Assembly: GCA_002423265.1 (NCBI GenBank)
Contig: DIVE01000023.1
Coordinates: 1 to 31,850, forward strand
Direction of reading: 5' to 3'
Length of the DNA stretch: 31,850 nucleotides
Source: Methylophilaceae bacterium UBA6140
Lineage (GTDB): Bacteria; Pseudomonadota; Gammaproteobacteria; Burkholderiales; Methylophilaceae
Shown: piece after piece, positions 1 to 8,030 of the stretch
How the letters are laid out: every line of letters begins with the position of its first letter
How positions within the stretch are numbered: the first letter of the stretch is position 1
Translations under genes and position numbers: made by a program
Notes under the pieces: generated by a model
Told to the model about the DNA's origin: nothing
What the model saw: the letters and a program-made list of their open reading frames with translations, nothing else
Database searches by the model: none

Positions 1-204
1 AACGTGACACCCTTTGAGCCGGAGTGGGAAGGCTACGTCACGTTGGAGTTCAGCAACACCACACCGCTGCCCGCCAGAATTTACGCTGCCGAAGGCTGCG
101 CCCAGGTGCTGTTCTTCGAATCCGACGAAGTCTGCGAAACTTCCTACAAGGATCGCGGCGGTAAATACCAGGGCCAGGTCGGCGTCACCCTGCCCAAGAT
201 CTAG
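1..204 (+). CDS. dcd: dCTP deaminase, C-terminal part (cut by window edge)
   Basis: The frame is open from the first base, so about 67 C-terminal residues are present and roughly 120 N-terminal ones lie outside the window. The visible part has the family's conserved blocks: [15 protein letters not shown] near the start, then [15 protein letters not shown] and the terminal GKYQGQ..GVTLPKI. dCTP deaminase converts dCTP to dUTP in the cytoplasm and so feeds dTMP synthesis, which makes thyA and folA later in the window part of the same pathway. The GTG at position 4 is an internal valine codon, not the start. Identification is firm from the tail alone; whether the enzyme is mono- or bifunctional cannot be told. 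Confidence 0.93.
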   Translation, partial: NVTPFEPEWEGYVTLEFSNTTPLPARIYAAEGCAQVLFFESDEVCETSYKDRGGKYQGQVGVTLPKI

Positions 205-233
205 GTAAGCACATCACCGGCCAGAGCGCACAG

Positions 234-268
234 AGAGAACGCAGCGCAGCGATGACGCTGCGTTCTCT
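234..268. other. Perfect 13-bp inverted repeat between dcd and the decarboxylase gene
   Basis: Arms AGAGAACGCAGCG (234-246) and CGCTGCGTTCTCT (256-268) pair perfectly around a 9-nt loop. No U-run follows directly; the nearest T-rich stretch is at about 288-294. It could attenuate read-through from dcd or form a 5'-UTR stem ahead of the decarboxylase start at 305. The structure is seen; the role is not known. Confidence 0.6.
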
Positions 269-304
269 GCGCAATCCATGGCTGAATGTTTTTTGGAGAG
301 ACAC

Positions 305-2548
305 ATGAAATTCCGCTTCCCCGTCGTCATTATCGACGAAGACTTCCGCTCCGAGAACTCCTCCGGCCTGGGCATTCGCGTGCTGGCCAGAGCCATTGAA
401 GAAGAAGGCTATGAGGTTCTGGGCGTCACCAGCTATGGCGACCTCACCTCATTCGCCCAGCAGCAGAGCCGCGCGTCCGCCTTCATTCTGTCAATCGACG
501 ACGAGGAAATCGTCGAGGAAAAGCCCGAGGCATTGGAGAACCTGCGCAAGTTCGTCGATGAAATCCGCTACCGCAACGAGGAAATCCCCATCTTCCTGCA
601 TGGCGAGACCCGTACTTCGCGGCATGTCCCGAACGAAATCCTGCGCGAGCTGAACGGCTTCATCCACATGCATGAAGACACGCCAGAATTCGTTGCGCGC
701 TACATCGTGCGTGAAGCCCGCACCTATCTCGATAGCCTCGCACCGCCGTTTTTCCGTGCACTGGTGCATTACGCCGCCGATGGTTCCTATTCCTGGCACT
801 GCCCCGGTCACTCCGGCGGCGTCGCTTTCCTGAAGTCGCCGGTCGGTCAGATGTTCCACCAGTTCTTCGGCGAAAACATGCTGCGTGCCGACGTCTGCAA
901 CGCGGTGGATGAGCTCGGCCAGCTGCTTGACCACACCGGCCCGGTCGCCGCCTCCGAGCGCAACGCGGCCCGCATATTCAACTGCGATCACCTCTACTTC
1001 GTCACCAACGGCACCTCGACTTCCAACAAGATCGTCTGGAACTCGACCGTCGCGCCCGGCGATATCGTCGTCGTCGACCGCAACTGCCACAAATCGGTGC
1101 TGCACTCCATCATCATGACCGGCGCCATTCCGGTCTTTCTGATGCCGACCCGCAACCACTTCGGCATCATAGGACCGATCCCGAAAGAGGAATTCGCCTG
1201 GGAAAACATCCAGAAGAAGATCGCCGCCAACCCGTTCGCGCTGGATAAAAATGCCAAGCCGCGCGTATTGACCATCACGCAATCCACTTATGACGGCGTG
1301 CTCTACAACGTCGAGGAAATCAAGGAAATGCTGGACGGCAAGATCGACACCCTGCATTTCGACGAAGCCTGGCTGCCGCACGCCACCTTCCACGACTTCT
1401 ATGGCGATTACCACGCCATCGGCGCCGACCGGCCGCGCTGCAAGGAGTCCATGGTGTTCTCCACGCAATCCACACACAAACTGCTCGCAGGTCTCTCGCA
1501 GGCTTCGCAGATTCTGGTGGAAGATGCGGAAAACAACCGTCTCGACCGCGATGTGTTCAATGAAGCCTACCTGATGCACACCTCCACCAGCCCGCAGTAT
1601 TCCATCATCGCCAGCTGCGATGTCGCTGCCGCCATGATGGAAGCGCCGGGCGGAACCGCGCTAGTCGAGGAATCCCTGCGCGAAGCGCTGGATTTCCGCC
1701 GCGCCATGCGCAAGGTGGATGAAGAATGGGGCGCCGACTGGTGGTTCAAGGTCTGGGGACCGAACGACCTCTCGGAAGAAGGTCTGGAGGAGCGCGAAGC
1801 CTGGATGCTGAAAGCCAACGAGCGCTGGCACGGTTTCGGCAATCTGGCCGAAGGCTTCAACATGCTGGACCCGATCAAGGCCACCATCATCACGCCGGGA
1901 CTAGACGTCGATGGCTCATTCTCGGACGAATTTGGCATTCCCGCCGCCATCGTCACCAAGTATCTGGCCGAGCATGGCGTCATCGTCGAGAAGACCGGTC
2001 TTTACTCGTTCTTCATCATGTTCACCATCGGCATCACAAAGGGCAGATGGAACACCATGGTAGCCGCCTTGCAGCAGTTCAAGGACGATTACGATAAGAA
2101 CCAGCCGTGCTGGAAGGTGCTACCGGAATTCGTCGCCAAACATCCGCGCTACGAGCGGGTCGGCCTGCGCGACCTCAGCACGCAGATTCACGAAGTCTAC
2201 CGCGCCAACGATGTCGCGCGCCTGACGACCGAGATGTATCTCTCCGATATGGTGCCGGCGATGAAGCCGACCGATGCCTTCGCCCGCATGGCGCACCGCA
2301 AGATCGACCGCGTGCTGATCGACGAACTCGAAGGCCGCATCACCGCTGTGCTGTTGACCCCATACCCGCCCGGCATCCCGTTACTGATTCCGGGGGAGCA
2401 GTTCAACAAAAAGATCGTCAATTACCTGAAATTCGCCCGCGATTTCAACGAACGCTTCCCCGGTTTCGAGACCGACGTTCACGGCCTGGTCAAGGGCATG
2501 GTGGATGGCAAATCGAGATACTACGTCGATTGCGTTGCCGAAGACTGA
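305..2548 (+). CDS. Orn/Lys/Arg decarboxylase family protein (PLP-dependent)
   Basis: This 747-residue protein has the length and domain order of the inducible-type basic amino acid decarboxylases: an N-terminal receiver-like wing domain (about 1-130), the PLP-binding major domain, and a C-terminal domain. The cofactor lysine is expected in the motif STQSTHKLLAGLSQ, Lys392. PGHSGG near residue 170 and HFDEAW before the lysine motif fit the family. The product would be agmatine, cadaverine or putrescine with CO2 release; similarity favours arginine or lysine but the substrate is not settled by sequence reading. The start at 305 is chosen because GGAGAG (295-300) sits just ahead of it; an in-frame ATG at 278 lacks such a site. 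Cytoplasmic. The gene follows dcd by 100 bp with a hairpin between. Confidence 0.9.
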   Translation: MKFRFPVVIIDEDFRSENSSGLGIRVLARAIEEEGYEVLGVTSYGDLTSFAQQQSRASAFILSIDDEEIVEEKPEALENLRKFVDEIRYRNEEIPIFLHGETRTSRHVPNEILRELNGFIHMHEDTPEFVARYIVREARTYLDSLAPPFFRALVHYAADGSYSWHCPGHSGGVAFLKSPVGQMFHQFFGENMLRADVCNAVDELGQLLDHTGPVAASERNAARIFNCDHLYFVTNGTSTSNKIVWNSTVAPGDIVVVDRNCHKSVLHSIIMTGAIPVFLMPTRNHFGIIGPIPKEEFAWENIQKKIAANPFALDKNAKPRVLTITQSTYDGVLYNVEEIKEMLDGKIDTLHFDEAWLPHATFHDFYGDYHAIGADRPRCKESMVFSTQSTHKLLAGLSQASQILVEDAENNRLDRDVFNEAYLMHTSTSPQYSIIASCDVAAAMMEAPGGTALVEESLREALDFRRAMRKVDEEWGADWWFKVWGPNDLSEEGLEEREAWMLKANERWHGFGNLAEGFNMLDPIKATIITPGLDVDGSFSDEFGIPAAIVTKYLAEHGVIVEKTGLYSFFIMFTIGITKGRWNTMVAALQQFKDDYDKNQPCWKVLPEFVAKHPRYERVGLRDLSTQIHEVYRANDVARLTTEMYLSDMVPAMKPTDAFARMAHRKIDRVLIDELEGRITAVLLTPYPPGIPLLIPGEQFNKKIVNYLKFARDFNERFPGFETDVHGLVKGMVDGKSRYYVDCVAED

Positions 2549-2562
2549 TTTGGCGTCATAGA

Positions 2563-2667
2563 AAACACTGATTTATTCGTCATACCGGCGCAGGCCGGTA
2601 TTCAGCGCCTTTGTTTAACCGGGTTCCGGCATGCGCCGGAACGACAAAACCGGTTAAACCAGTGTTT
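2563..2667. repeat. Dispersed palindromic repeat element with nested inverted repeats
   Basis: The gap between the decarboxylase gene and folA holds two head-to-head copies of an intergenic motif of the form CGTCATACCGGCGCAGGCCGG and its inverse TTCCGGCATGCGCCGGAACG. Outside these lie two further inverted pairs: TTTAACCGG (2614-2622) with CCGGTTAAA (2650-2658), and AAACACTG (2563-2570) with CAGTGTTT (2660-2667). Related copies occur at 11021-11150, 12591-12619 and 12915-12991. It sits between convergent genes, so it may also act as a bidirectional terminator. Confidence 0.75.
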
Positions 2668-2676
2668 CCTTAACGC

Positions 2677-3159
2677 TTAAATACGGCGGTAATTCGCGTA
2701 GCTGAACTTTAGCCCCTGCGCGGAGACATGTTCTTCGCGCAGCTCCTCACACCAGGCGTTACGATCGTATACGGGAAAGCTCGCATCGCCTTCAAAAGCT
2801 TGCTGCAATTCGGTGAGATAGAGTCTGTCTGCTAGCGGCATTACCTCGCTGTAAAGCTGCGCGCCGCCTATGACAAACACCTCGGGGTCGTTCGCACAGG
2901 CAGCCAATGCCTCTGCCAGACTGGAAACAACGATTGCGCCCTCGACATGATAATCAGGATTGCGGCTGACAATGACCGTGGTTCTGCCCGGTAGCAAACG
3001 CCCCAGCGATTCATAGGTTTTGCGCCCCATGATGATGTGATGCCCCATGGTCAGCGCCCTGAAACGCTTGAGGTCCTCCGGCAAATGCCAAGGAAGATCA
3101 TTGTTGCGGCCGATCACGCCGTTGGCTGCAATCGCCGCGATAATGGAAACGGTGCTCAT
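2677..3159 (-). CDS. folA: Dihydrofolate reductase
   Basis: The 160-residue product matches bacterial type I dihydrofolate reductase in length and motifs: N-terminal strand SIIAAIAANGVIG, the substrate-site block PWHLPEDL with the conserved acid at Asp29, the NADPH-binding segment MGRKTYES followed by LPGRTTVIVSR, and FVIGGAQLY near residue 117. It reduces dihydrofolate to tetrahydrofolate with NADPH, regenerating the cofactor consumed by thymidylate synthase. thyA lies on the same strand about 7 kb upstream rather than adjacent. The ATG is preceded by TATAAT only 8 nt away (3168-3173), so the mRNA is probably leaderless or nearly so; no ribosome binding site is visible. Confidence 0.97.
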   Translation of the reverse strand: MSTVSIIAAIAANGVIGRNNDLPWHLPEDLKRFRALTMGHHIIMGRKTYESLGRLLPGRTTVIVSRNPDYHVEGAIVVSSLAEALAACANDPEVFVIGGAQLYSEVMPLADRLYLTELQQAFEGDASFPVYDRNAWCEELREEHVSAQGLKFSYANYRRI

Positions 3160-3167
3160 GGGTCAAT

Positions 3168-3173
3168 ATTATA
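3168..3173 (-). promoter_or_regulatory. Consensus -10 box immediately upstream of folA
   Basis: On the minus strand a perfect TATAAT is followed by only ATTGACCC before the folA ATG. A start site 6-7 nt downstream of the box would leave 0-2 nt of leader. No good -35 hexamer is seen at 16-18 bp spacing, so the assignment rests on the -10 match and position. Confidence 0.5.
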
Positions 3174-3243
3174 CCGCTCGAAACGCCGGCAGCTTGGTAA
3201 ACCTGATCTTGAAATCAGCCAATATCAAGGTTGGAACATCAAT

Positions 3244-3275
3244 AAAAAAGGCACATGCAACTTGCATGTGCCTTT
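3244..3275 (-). terminator. Rho-independent terminator of the PepSY gene
   Basis: Perfect 14-nt arms AAAGGCACATGCAA (3247-3260) and TTGCATGTGCCTTT (3262-3275) flank a single C; in RNA a few inner pairs would open to form the loop. On the minus strand the stem is followed by a run of T from the A-rich 3244-3250 segment. It lies 23 bp past the stop of the PepSY gene and shields folA from read-through. Confidence 0.85.
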
Positions 3276-3297
3276 GGCTTTAATGGTATGAATACGT

Positions 3298-3807
3298 TTA
3301 ACTGCCGATCTGATACAAGACTTCTTCAGCCTCACCCACTTTGCCCGTTACAGCATCCACCTCGACTTCGAGTGTTTTGCCATCCTTGGTGACAATATCA
3401 AACTCATAGGCAACACCGTCAGACTCAACCTCATACTCCGTGTTGACCACGGCGCCCGGATACTTGGCAAGAGCAGCCTTGACCGCAGCATCATATGAAA
3501 TCTTTGCTTTGGACGTAAATGCCGGATCGTTTCCAGCAACTTCGCTTTCGCTTTCAACGATTTTTCCGGTCTTGGCATCACACTCAACTTCGTGGGATTT
3601 GCCATCATTACCGGTGATATCGAGCTCATACTGAACCTTACCGTTTTCCAGTTCACCTCGAACTGAGGTCACCTTGCCAGGGAACTTGGCAACAGCTGCC
3701 TTGTAGCAGCTACCTAAATCATCATATTTGCTGCCGTGCTTGTCTGCATAAGCAACTGGCACCATAGCTACGCTTAGAAAAATACCTGCAATCATTGATT
3801 TTTTCAT
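3298..3807 (-). CDS. Exported protein with two PepSY-like domains
   Basis: The 169-residue product begins with a typical Sec signal peptide (residues 1-21, cleavage likely after VAYA). The mature part holds two similar halves of about 60 residues: CYKAAVAKFPGKVTSVRGELENG... then YDAAVKAALAKYPGAVVNTEYEVESDG..., each ending with an acidic strand of the type HEVECDAKTGKI or LEVEVDAVTGKV. This is the PepSY pattern, found in periplasmic proteins that bind or inhibit peptidases or join envelope sensing systems. The start at 3807 is chosen for its GGAG site 7 nt upstream and the signal peptide; a longer in-frame start at 3867 would bury the signal. Specific partner unknown. It has its own terminator and sits next to the lipoprotein gene on the same strand. 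Confidence 0.85.
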   Translation of the reverse strand: MKKSMIAGIFLSVAMVPVAYADKHGSKYDDLGSCYKAAVAKFPGKVTSVRGELENGKVQYELDITGNDGKSHEVECDAKTGKIVESESEVAGNDPAFTSKAKISYDAAVKAALAKYPGAVVNTEYEVESDGVAYEFDIVTKDGKTLEVEVDAVTGKVGEAEEVLYQIGS

Positions 3808-3962
3808 ACATGTTCTCCAGTGTGTGTAATCTGTTTCAATCTTACCAACCAACGCGAACAGAGACATTGCGCTGTATCAAAGGGTTCCAAAAAACCCGTC
3901 GATTGAACGTTTTCATTAAAGTATCCGGGAATTCAGCTTTAGTCGCTTGATCGAGCTGACGG

Positions 3963-5081
3963 TCATTTCACCGCTGGCGCATCCAGACTGCCGACCGATT
4001 TCGGATAGGCCACGATACCCCAAGGCAGCTGCTTGTCGGCGATGCGTTTCTTCACCGTCAGCGTTGCGGTGTCGATCACCAGCACCTCGTGCGAGCGGCC
4101 GCAGGCCAGCAGGATATCCTTGTCATCCGGCGTGAAGGTGAAGTGCCAGCAGCGATCGCCGGTCGTGACCTGGTTCACTTTCTCATAGGTTTTGGCATCG
4201 AACACTTCCAGCGTTTTTGCCTTGCCGGCGGCAACGTAGATCAGACTGCCATCGCGATTGTAGGCAATACCGTAAGGCGCTTCGCCGGTCGGCACGGTTC
4301 TGACCACATTGAATTCGCTGTCCATGACAACGAAGTTGTTGCCGAATTCCAGCGTCGCCAGATAAGCAGAGCCGTCAGGTGCGGCCTTGATGCCGCGCGG
4401 GCGAATGCCGAGACTTTCGGTGTTCACCGTCTTCAGCAGTTCACCGCTGGCGATATCGTGCACCGTTACCGTGTCATCCTCTTCGTTGGTGATGATCAGC
4501 TTGCTGCCATCGTGCGAGAATTCGATGCCTTCGGTTTCAGGCCCGCCGACGATTTCGCGCAGTTTCTTGCCCTGCTGAATATCAACGATGGCGATACGGG
4601 CCGGTTCTTCGGCTTCATCGTCGTCTTCTGCTTCGATGACTTCTTCACCCGGTTTCGGTGGTGGGCCGCCCTTGGAACTGGGCTCGAAGGAGACATAGGC
4701 GGTGTTGCCGACCACGCGGACAAACTCGGGGTTGACGCCGATATCGACGAACTGGATGAGTTCGCCGCTTTCTGCATTTATGATGGAGATATTGCCCTGA
4801 TCCTTGTTGGCGGTAATCAGCGTCTTGCCGTCAGGCGTGATGCCGATGCCGCGCGGCGTGCCACCTTTGGTGTCGATGTTTCGCACAGTAGCCATCGTAT
4901 TCAGGTCAATCACAGTCACGCCACCCTCCTGATTCGACACATAGGCAAGTCCGCGGTCAGCTGCAACCGCATCCGCCACAGTTTCGACGCCTGATTTCTC
5001 ACTGCAGGCACCGAGCAGGCCGGCACAAGCGATCAATGCAAGACTGCTGCGCAATCGCGTAGTAAATGGGCTCAATTTCAT
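3963..5081 (-). CDS. YVTN-family beta-propeller lipoprotein
   Basis: The 372-residue protein carries a lipoprotein signal (lipobox LGAC, Cys26) and then repeated propeller blades with the YVTN signature, for example AYVSNQEGGVTVIDLNT, RGIGITPDGKTLITAN, IIITNEEDDTVTVHDI-like and PWGIVAYP at the end. Spacing and the RPRGI and PWGIV motifs resemble the propeller family described as associated with PQQ-dependent catabolism operons, and more loosely E. coli YncE, which sits beside the TonB receptor YncD. An unusual acidic insert (residues 146-159, ten Asp/Glu of fourteen) follows a Pro/Gly-rich hinge between two blades. The start at 5081 has AAGGAG upstream. Likely anchored in the periplasm; ligand unknown. 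It lies downstream of a 38-codon membrane ORF and the TonB receptor gene. Confidence 0.85.
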   Translation of the reverse strand: MKLSPFTTRLRSSLALIACAGLLGACSEKSGVETVADAVAADRGLAYVSNQEGGVTVIDLNTMATVRNIDTKGGTPRGIGITPDGKTLITANKDQGNISIINAESGELIQFVDIGVNPEFVRVVGNTAYVSFEPSSKGGPPPKPGEEVIEAEDDDEAEEPARIAIVDIQQGKKLREIVGGPETEGIEFSHDGSKLIITNEEDDTVTVHDIASGELLKTVNTESLGIRPRGIKAAPDGSAYLATLEFGNNFVVMDSEFNVVRTVPTGEAPYGIAYNRDGSLIYVAAGKAKTLEVFDAKTYEKVNQVTTGDRCWHFTFTPDDKDILLACGRSHEVLVIDTATLTVKKRIADKQLPWGIVAYPKSVGSLDAPAVK

Positions 5082-5179
5082 CCTGACTTTCTCCTTGACG
5101 TTTAAAAACTCGTGCTTTGTGCGAAGTGAAAACTGACCGTTGAACGATCGGTGAAGGCTTCTCATTTAATTTCGGTTCA

Positions 5180-5296
5180 TTACAAGAATGAAAAATGGTG
5201 CGTGATCTCAAACAACAGGCAGAAATAAGCGATCAGCAGAATCAACCCGACGGCTATCAACACAATTTCCGGCATCTCGAAATTTTCAGGCCGCAT
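5180..5296 (-). CDS. Putative 38-residue single-span membrane peptide
   Basis: An ATG-initiated frame encodes MRPENFEMPEIV followed by about 18 hydrophobic residues (VLIAVGLILLIAYFCLLF) and a short tail EITHHFSFL. The shape, a charged head, one membrane span and a short tail, is typical of real small membrane proteins. It occupies part of the otherwise empty 463-bp gap between the TonB receptor and the propeller lipoprotein, on the same strand, ending 98 bp before the lipoprotein start. A terminator (5450-5488) upstream implies that both genes share a promoter in 5297-5449. No strong ribosome binding site is seen (AGAAAG about 11 nt upstream is the best), and no family is recognised. Confidence 0.5.
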   Translation of the reverse strand: MRPENFEMPEIVLIAVGLILLIAYFCLLFEITHHFSFL

Positions 5297-5449
5297 CGGA
5301 TCAACGGCTTTCTGAACGCGGAACTGACTGACCCGGATGTGATTTCAGTAACTTCAACATATCGATAGAAATCAGTTGGTTATAAATTTCATGCTAAACG
5401 CCGAACCTTAACTCAAGATGAATCGACGGCCTTGCCGGGGATATGTTTG
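5297..5449 (-). other. Upstream region of the small membrane ORF and lipoprotein
   Basis: This AT-richer stretch must contain the promoter for the ORF at 5180-5296 and the lipoprotein gene, because a terminator precedes it. On the minus strand TTGAGT and TTTATAAC segments occur near 5390-5430 but not at proper spacing, so no promoter is called. A 19-codon frame (5301-5360) ends 4 nt before the 38-codon ORF and might be a coupled leader, without a visible ribosome site. Confidence 0.3.
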
Positions 5450-5488
5450 AAAAAAGCGGGCCGAATCCGGGGAGAGCTTCGGCCCGCT
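5450..5488 (-). terminator. Rho-independent terminator of the TonB receptor gene
   Basis: Arms AGCGGGCCGAA (5455-5465) and TTCGGCCCGCT (5478-5488) form a perfect 11-bp stem with a 12-nt loop. On the minus strand it is followed by a T run (5450-5454). It lies 57 bp past the receptor stop codon. Confidence 0.88.
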
Positions 5489-5544
5489 GAGTTTGAGGGA
5501 CTGTTGCCAGCCCTCACGCACCCGGAGATGACGCCTGGTTGTTG

Positions 5545-7902
5545 TTAGAAATCGTAACGGACTCCGCCGAATACCTGACGCCCGCGGCCAGCCACCATGC
5601 CGTCTACACGGCTTGCCAGATACTCTTTATCAGCCAGATTGCTGCCACTGAGGAAGAAGGTAGCGCCAGTGCCTTGCGGCTTGTAGCTGACCGATGCGTT
5701 CAACAGCGTATAGGAGGGAATCTTGCCGTAGGTGCCGGTTGCAGTGTCGGAGAGTCTGCCGATTGGATCAGGTTCCTGGCTGCTGACATAATCCCAGCCG
5801 ATTCTGGCATGCACGCCTATCGGGTGCTGATAGCCAAAGTTGATCGAGGCGATGTGTTTTGGCGCGTAAGGCAAGCGGCTGCCATTGCTGATGTAACGGC
5901 AGGTGCCAAGTTCGTTGACAGCATCGGAAACAAAACAGGCCGCTTCCGCATTCTCGTTCAACTCGCCTTCATCAATGGCTTCATAGATGTCTTCACTGGT
6001 CTGGAAAGCATCCTTCTTGAACTTGGCTGTAAACAGGTTGGTGTAGGAGCCGGCCACGTAGAAGTTGTGCGCAGTATTGAGGATGGTGCCGAAATCAACA
6101 CGGCCAGCCAGTTCGAGGCCGGACATTTCAGACTTGCCTGCGTTATCGAAACGGCCGCCGTTCTTCACCACGACCTCGTCAAAGTCGGTGTGAAACAATG
6201 TGGCTTCGAAGCCTATGCCCTTGAAATAGTTCGAGCGTACGCCCAGTTCCCAATTCGTGCTTTCTTCCGGCTTGGTATTGTCGATCAGGACGCCATCATC
6301 ACCTTCCGAGATATCGCGGTCAGGTCTTGGCGGTGCAAAGCCCTTATGAACACCGGCGAAAATAGTGGTGTTTTCGATACCGTTCCAGGCCACGCCGAAA
6401 CCTGGCAGAAGCTCGGTGTAGCGATTGGTGTCACGCACATTCTGCAACTCGCCTTCGGCACGGATGATATTGGTCTTGACCTTGACGTCCTCAAAGCGCA
6501 AACCCGGCGTCAGCGACCAGTTACCGATGTGGAACGTATTCTGCAGATAATAGGACATTGCAGTGACGTCGGTCTTGATCAGCTCGCGGTGATAACCTTC
6601 GAAAGTGCCGAATGGAATATCGTCGTCATCCTTGTAATCATCCACCTCAACGCCGGAGAAGGATTTGGCATAACTCAAGCTGCTTCTGAAGCGAGGCGAA
6701 TATCCGCGGAAACCCTGGCGCTTGATATCTTCCTCGTGGTAGCGGAACCCGATGACTGCATCGTTTTCAATACCGAACAAGTGATGGCTGAAATCCAGAC
6801 GCGGCTCGATACCCCAGTAAGTAAATTCACGCGGTCGCCACTGGCCGCCGCACATGTTGGCATTGGCGGTAGTGACCGCGAGAGATTCCTCTTCCACCCC
6901 GGGACAATGGGCGAGCGTACTGTAAGTATCGCCCTCTTCCCAGTATTCCTCGTCATCCCAGTTGCCGGGGCTGGCAACCTGACGCATGGAGGCGCGCTCG
7001 GTGTCGGAATAATAAGCCTGCGTGCTGAGTTTCACGCGGTCGGTGATCTGGAAAATATGCTGCAATTGCGCAATCTTTCGCTCCATCTCGAACGTATCAT
7101 TCTTGCCGCTCGGCGCCTGATACTTGTCTTCCCTGTATTCCTGCAAACTGAGACCGGTTTCAGAAACATTGGAGTCTTCTTCGTAGTAACCGAACTTGGC
7201 AATCAGGGTCTGGCGCTCGGTCAGGTTGAGCTGGCCCTTGAAAGTGAATTCGCGCTGGTCGAATTCATGATTATCCCGAATTCCATCGCCCTTATTCTGC
7301 AAGGCATCGATCATGAAACCGCCACGCTCATTGCCGTAACCCAGATTGACATGGCCGCCGTAGAAATCGTTGTTGCCCGCCTTGGCCGTCAAGCTACCGG
7401 CAAAACCATCGGTCGGCACCGGTTTGGTCACAAAGTTGATCATGCCGCCAACGGTCTGCGGTCCGTACAACACCTGACCCGAACCCTTGACCACCTCAAT
7501 CCGTTGCAAACGCTCAAGCGGTGTCGTGTAATGTGCGGCCGGGTCGCCATAAGGAGCGAGGTAGAGCGGCATGCCGTCTTCCATCAGCAAGGTACGGGCT
7601 GTGCGACGCGGATCCATGCCGCGCACGCCGATGTTAACGCCCAGACCAAAGGAGTTTTCGCCAACGATGTTGATGCCGGGCACGGTATTAAGCGCTTCCT
7701 GCATCGAGAAAGGCTGACGCTCTTCCAGGTCTTTCTCGTCGACGATGGCAAACGATCCCGGAACAGCTTCCAGCTTCTCGGGCAGAATGCCGGTTACCGT
7801 CACGGCATCGGTTACCAGCGTCTCTTCCGCGCCGGCAAACGCCGGCACCATCGCAAATGCAGTCATCACTGCGACTGCGGTCATTTTGGGTTTCAGATTC
7901 AT
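5545..7902 (-). CDS. TonB-dependent outer-membrane receptor, FecA/YncD-like
   Basis: The 785-residue protein has a signal peptide (1-23, AFA then GAEE), a TonB-box-like DAVTVTG (32-38), a plug domain (about 45-160, with VPGINIVGENSFGLGVNIGVRGMDPRR and VLYGPQTVGGMINFVTK), and a 22-strand-type barrel ending in the aromatic terminus VFGGVRYDF. There is no N-terminal signalling (STN) domain, so it does not itself signal to a sigma/anti-sigma pair. Plug sequences resemble the FecA/YncD (PqqU) branch. Predicted surface loops are strongly acidic: residues 315-325 (WDDEEYWEEGD) and 419-428 (EVDDYKDDDD), and cysteine pairs 333/351 and 656/668 could lock loops. It is followed by its own terminator and preceded by the response regulator gene. 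ATG at 7902 has CGGAG 5 nt upstream. Substrate not determined. Confidence 0.9.
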   Translation of the reverse strand: MNLKPKMTAVAVMTAFAMVPAFAGAEETLVTDAVTVTGILPEKLEAVPGSFAIVDEKDLEERQPFSMQEALNTVPGINIVGENSFGLGVNIGVRGMDPRRTARTLLMEDGMPLYLAPYGDPAAHYTTPLERLQRIEVVKGSGQVLYGPQTVGGMINFVTKPVPTDGFAGSLTAKAGNNDFYGGHVNLGYGNERGGFMIDALQNKGDGIRDNHEFDQREFTFKGQLNLTERQTLIAKFGYYEEDSNVSETGLSLQEYREDKYQAPSGKNDTFEMERKIAQLQHIFQITDRVKLSTQAYYSDTERASMRQVASPGNWDDEEYWEEGDTYSTLAHCPGVEEESLAVTTANANMCGGQWRPREFTYWGIEPRLDFSHHLFGIENDAVIGFRYHEEDIKRQGFRGYSPRFRSSLSYAKSFSGVEVDDYKDDDDIPFGTFEGYHRELIKTDVTAMSYYLQNTFHIGNWSLTPGLRFEDVKVKTNIIRAEGELQNVRDTNRYTELLPGFGVAWNGIENTTIFAGVHKGFAPPRPDRDISEGDDGVLIDNTKPEESTNWELGVRSNYFKGIGFEATLFHTDFDEVVVKNGGRFDNAGKSEMSGLELAGRVDFGTILNTAHNFYVAGSYTNLFTAKFKKDAFQTSEDIYEAIDEGELNENAEAACFVSDAVNELGTCRYISNGSRLPYAPKHIASINFGYQHPIGVHARIGWDYVSSQEPDPIGRLSDTATGTYGKIPSYTLLNASVSYKPQGTGATFFLSGSNLADKEYLASRVDGMVAGRGRQVFGGVRYDF

Positions 7903-8030
7903 ACACACTCCGTTGGCTGTTTCTTTTTAAAGAATGTTCAGGCTTGCCATCGGGCCGCGTTCACGCCGGCCGATGGCCCTGAAGATCATGCTGCATTCTA
8001 GATTTGCCAACCGGCGTGGAGATACCTTGA

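Noticed and set aside
491..1579. Long minus-strand frame opposite the decarboxylase gene
   Set aside because: No recognisable motif, and the plus strand encodes an intact conserved enzyme.
3882..3897. GGGTT..AACCC inverted repeat after the lipoprotein gene as a terminator
   Set aside because: Only five base pairs and no proper T run after the stem.
5539..8001. An 820-codon open frame on the plus strand opposite the TonB receptor gene
   Set aside because: It mirrors the receptor gene, has no domain pattern, and arises from codon composition; the minus strand has clear signal peptide, plug and barrel.
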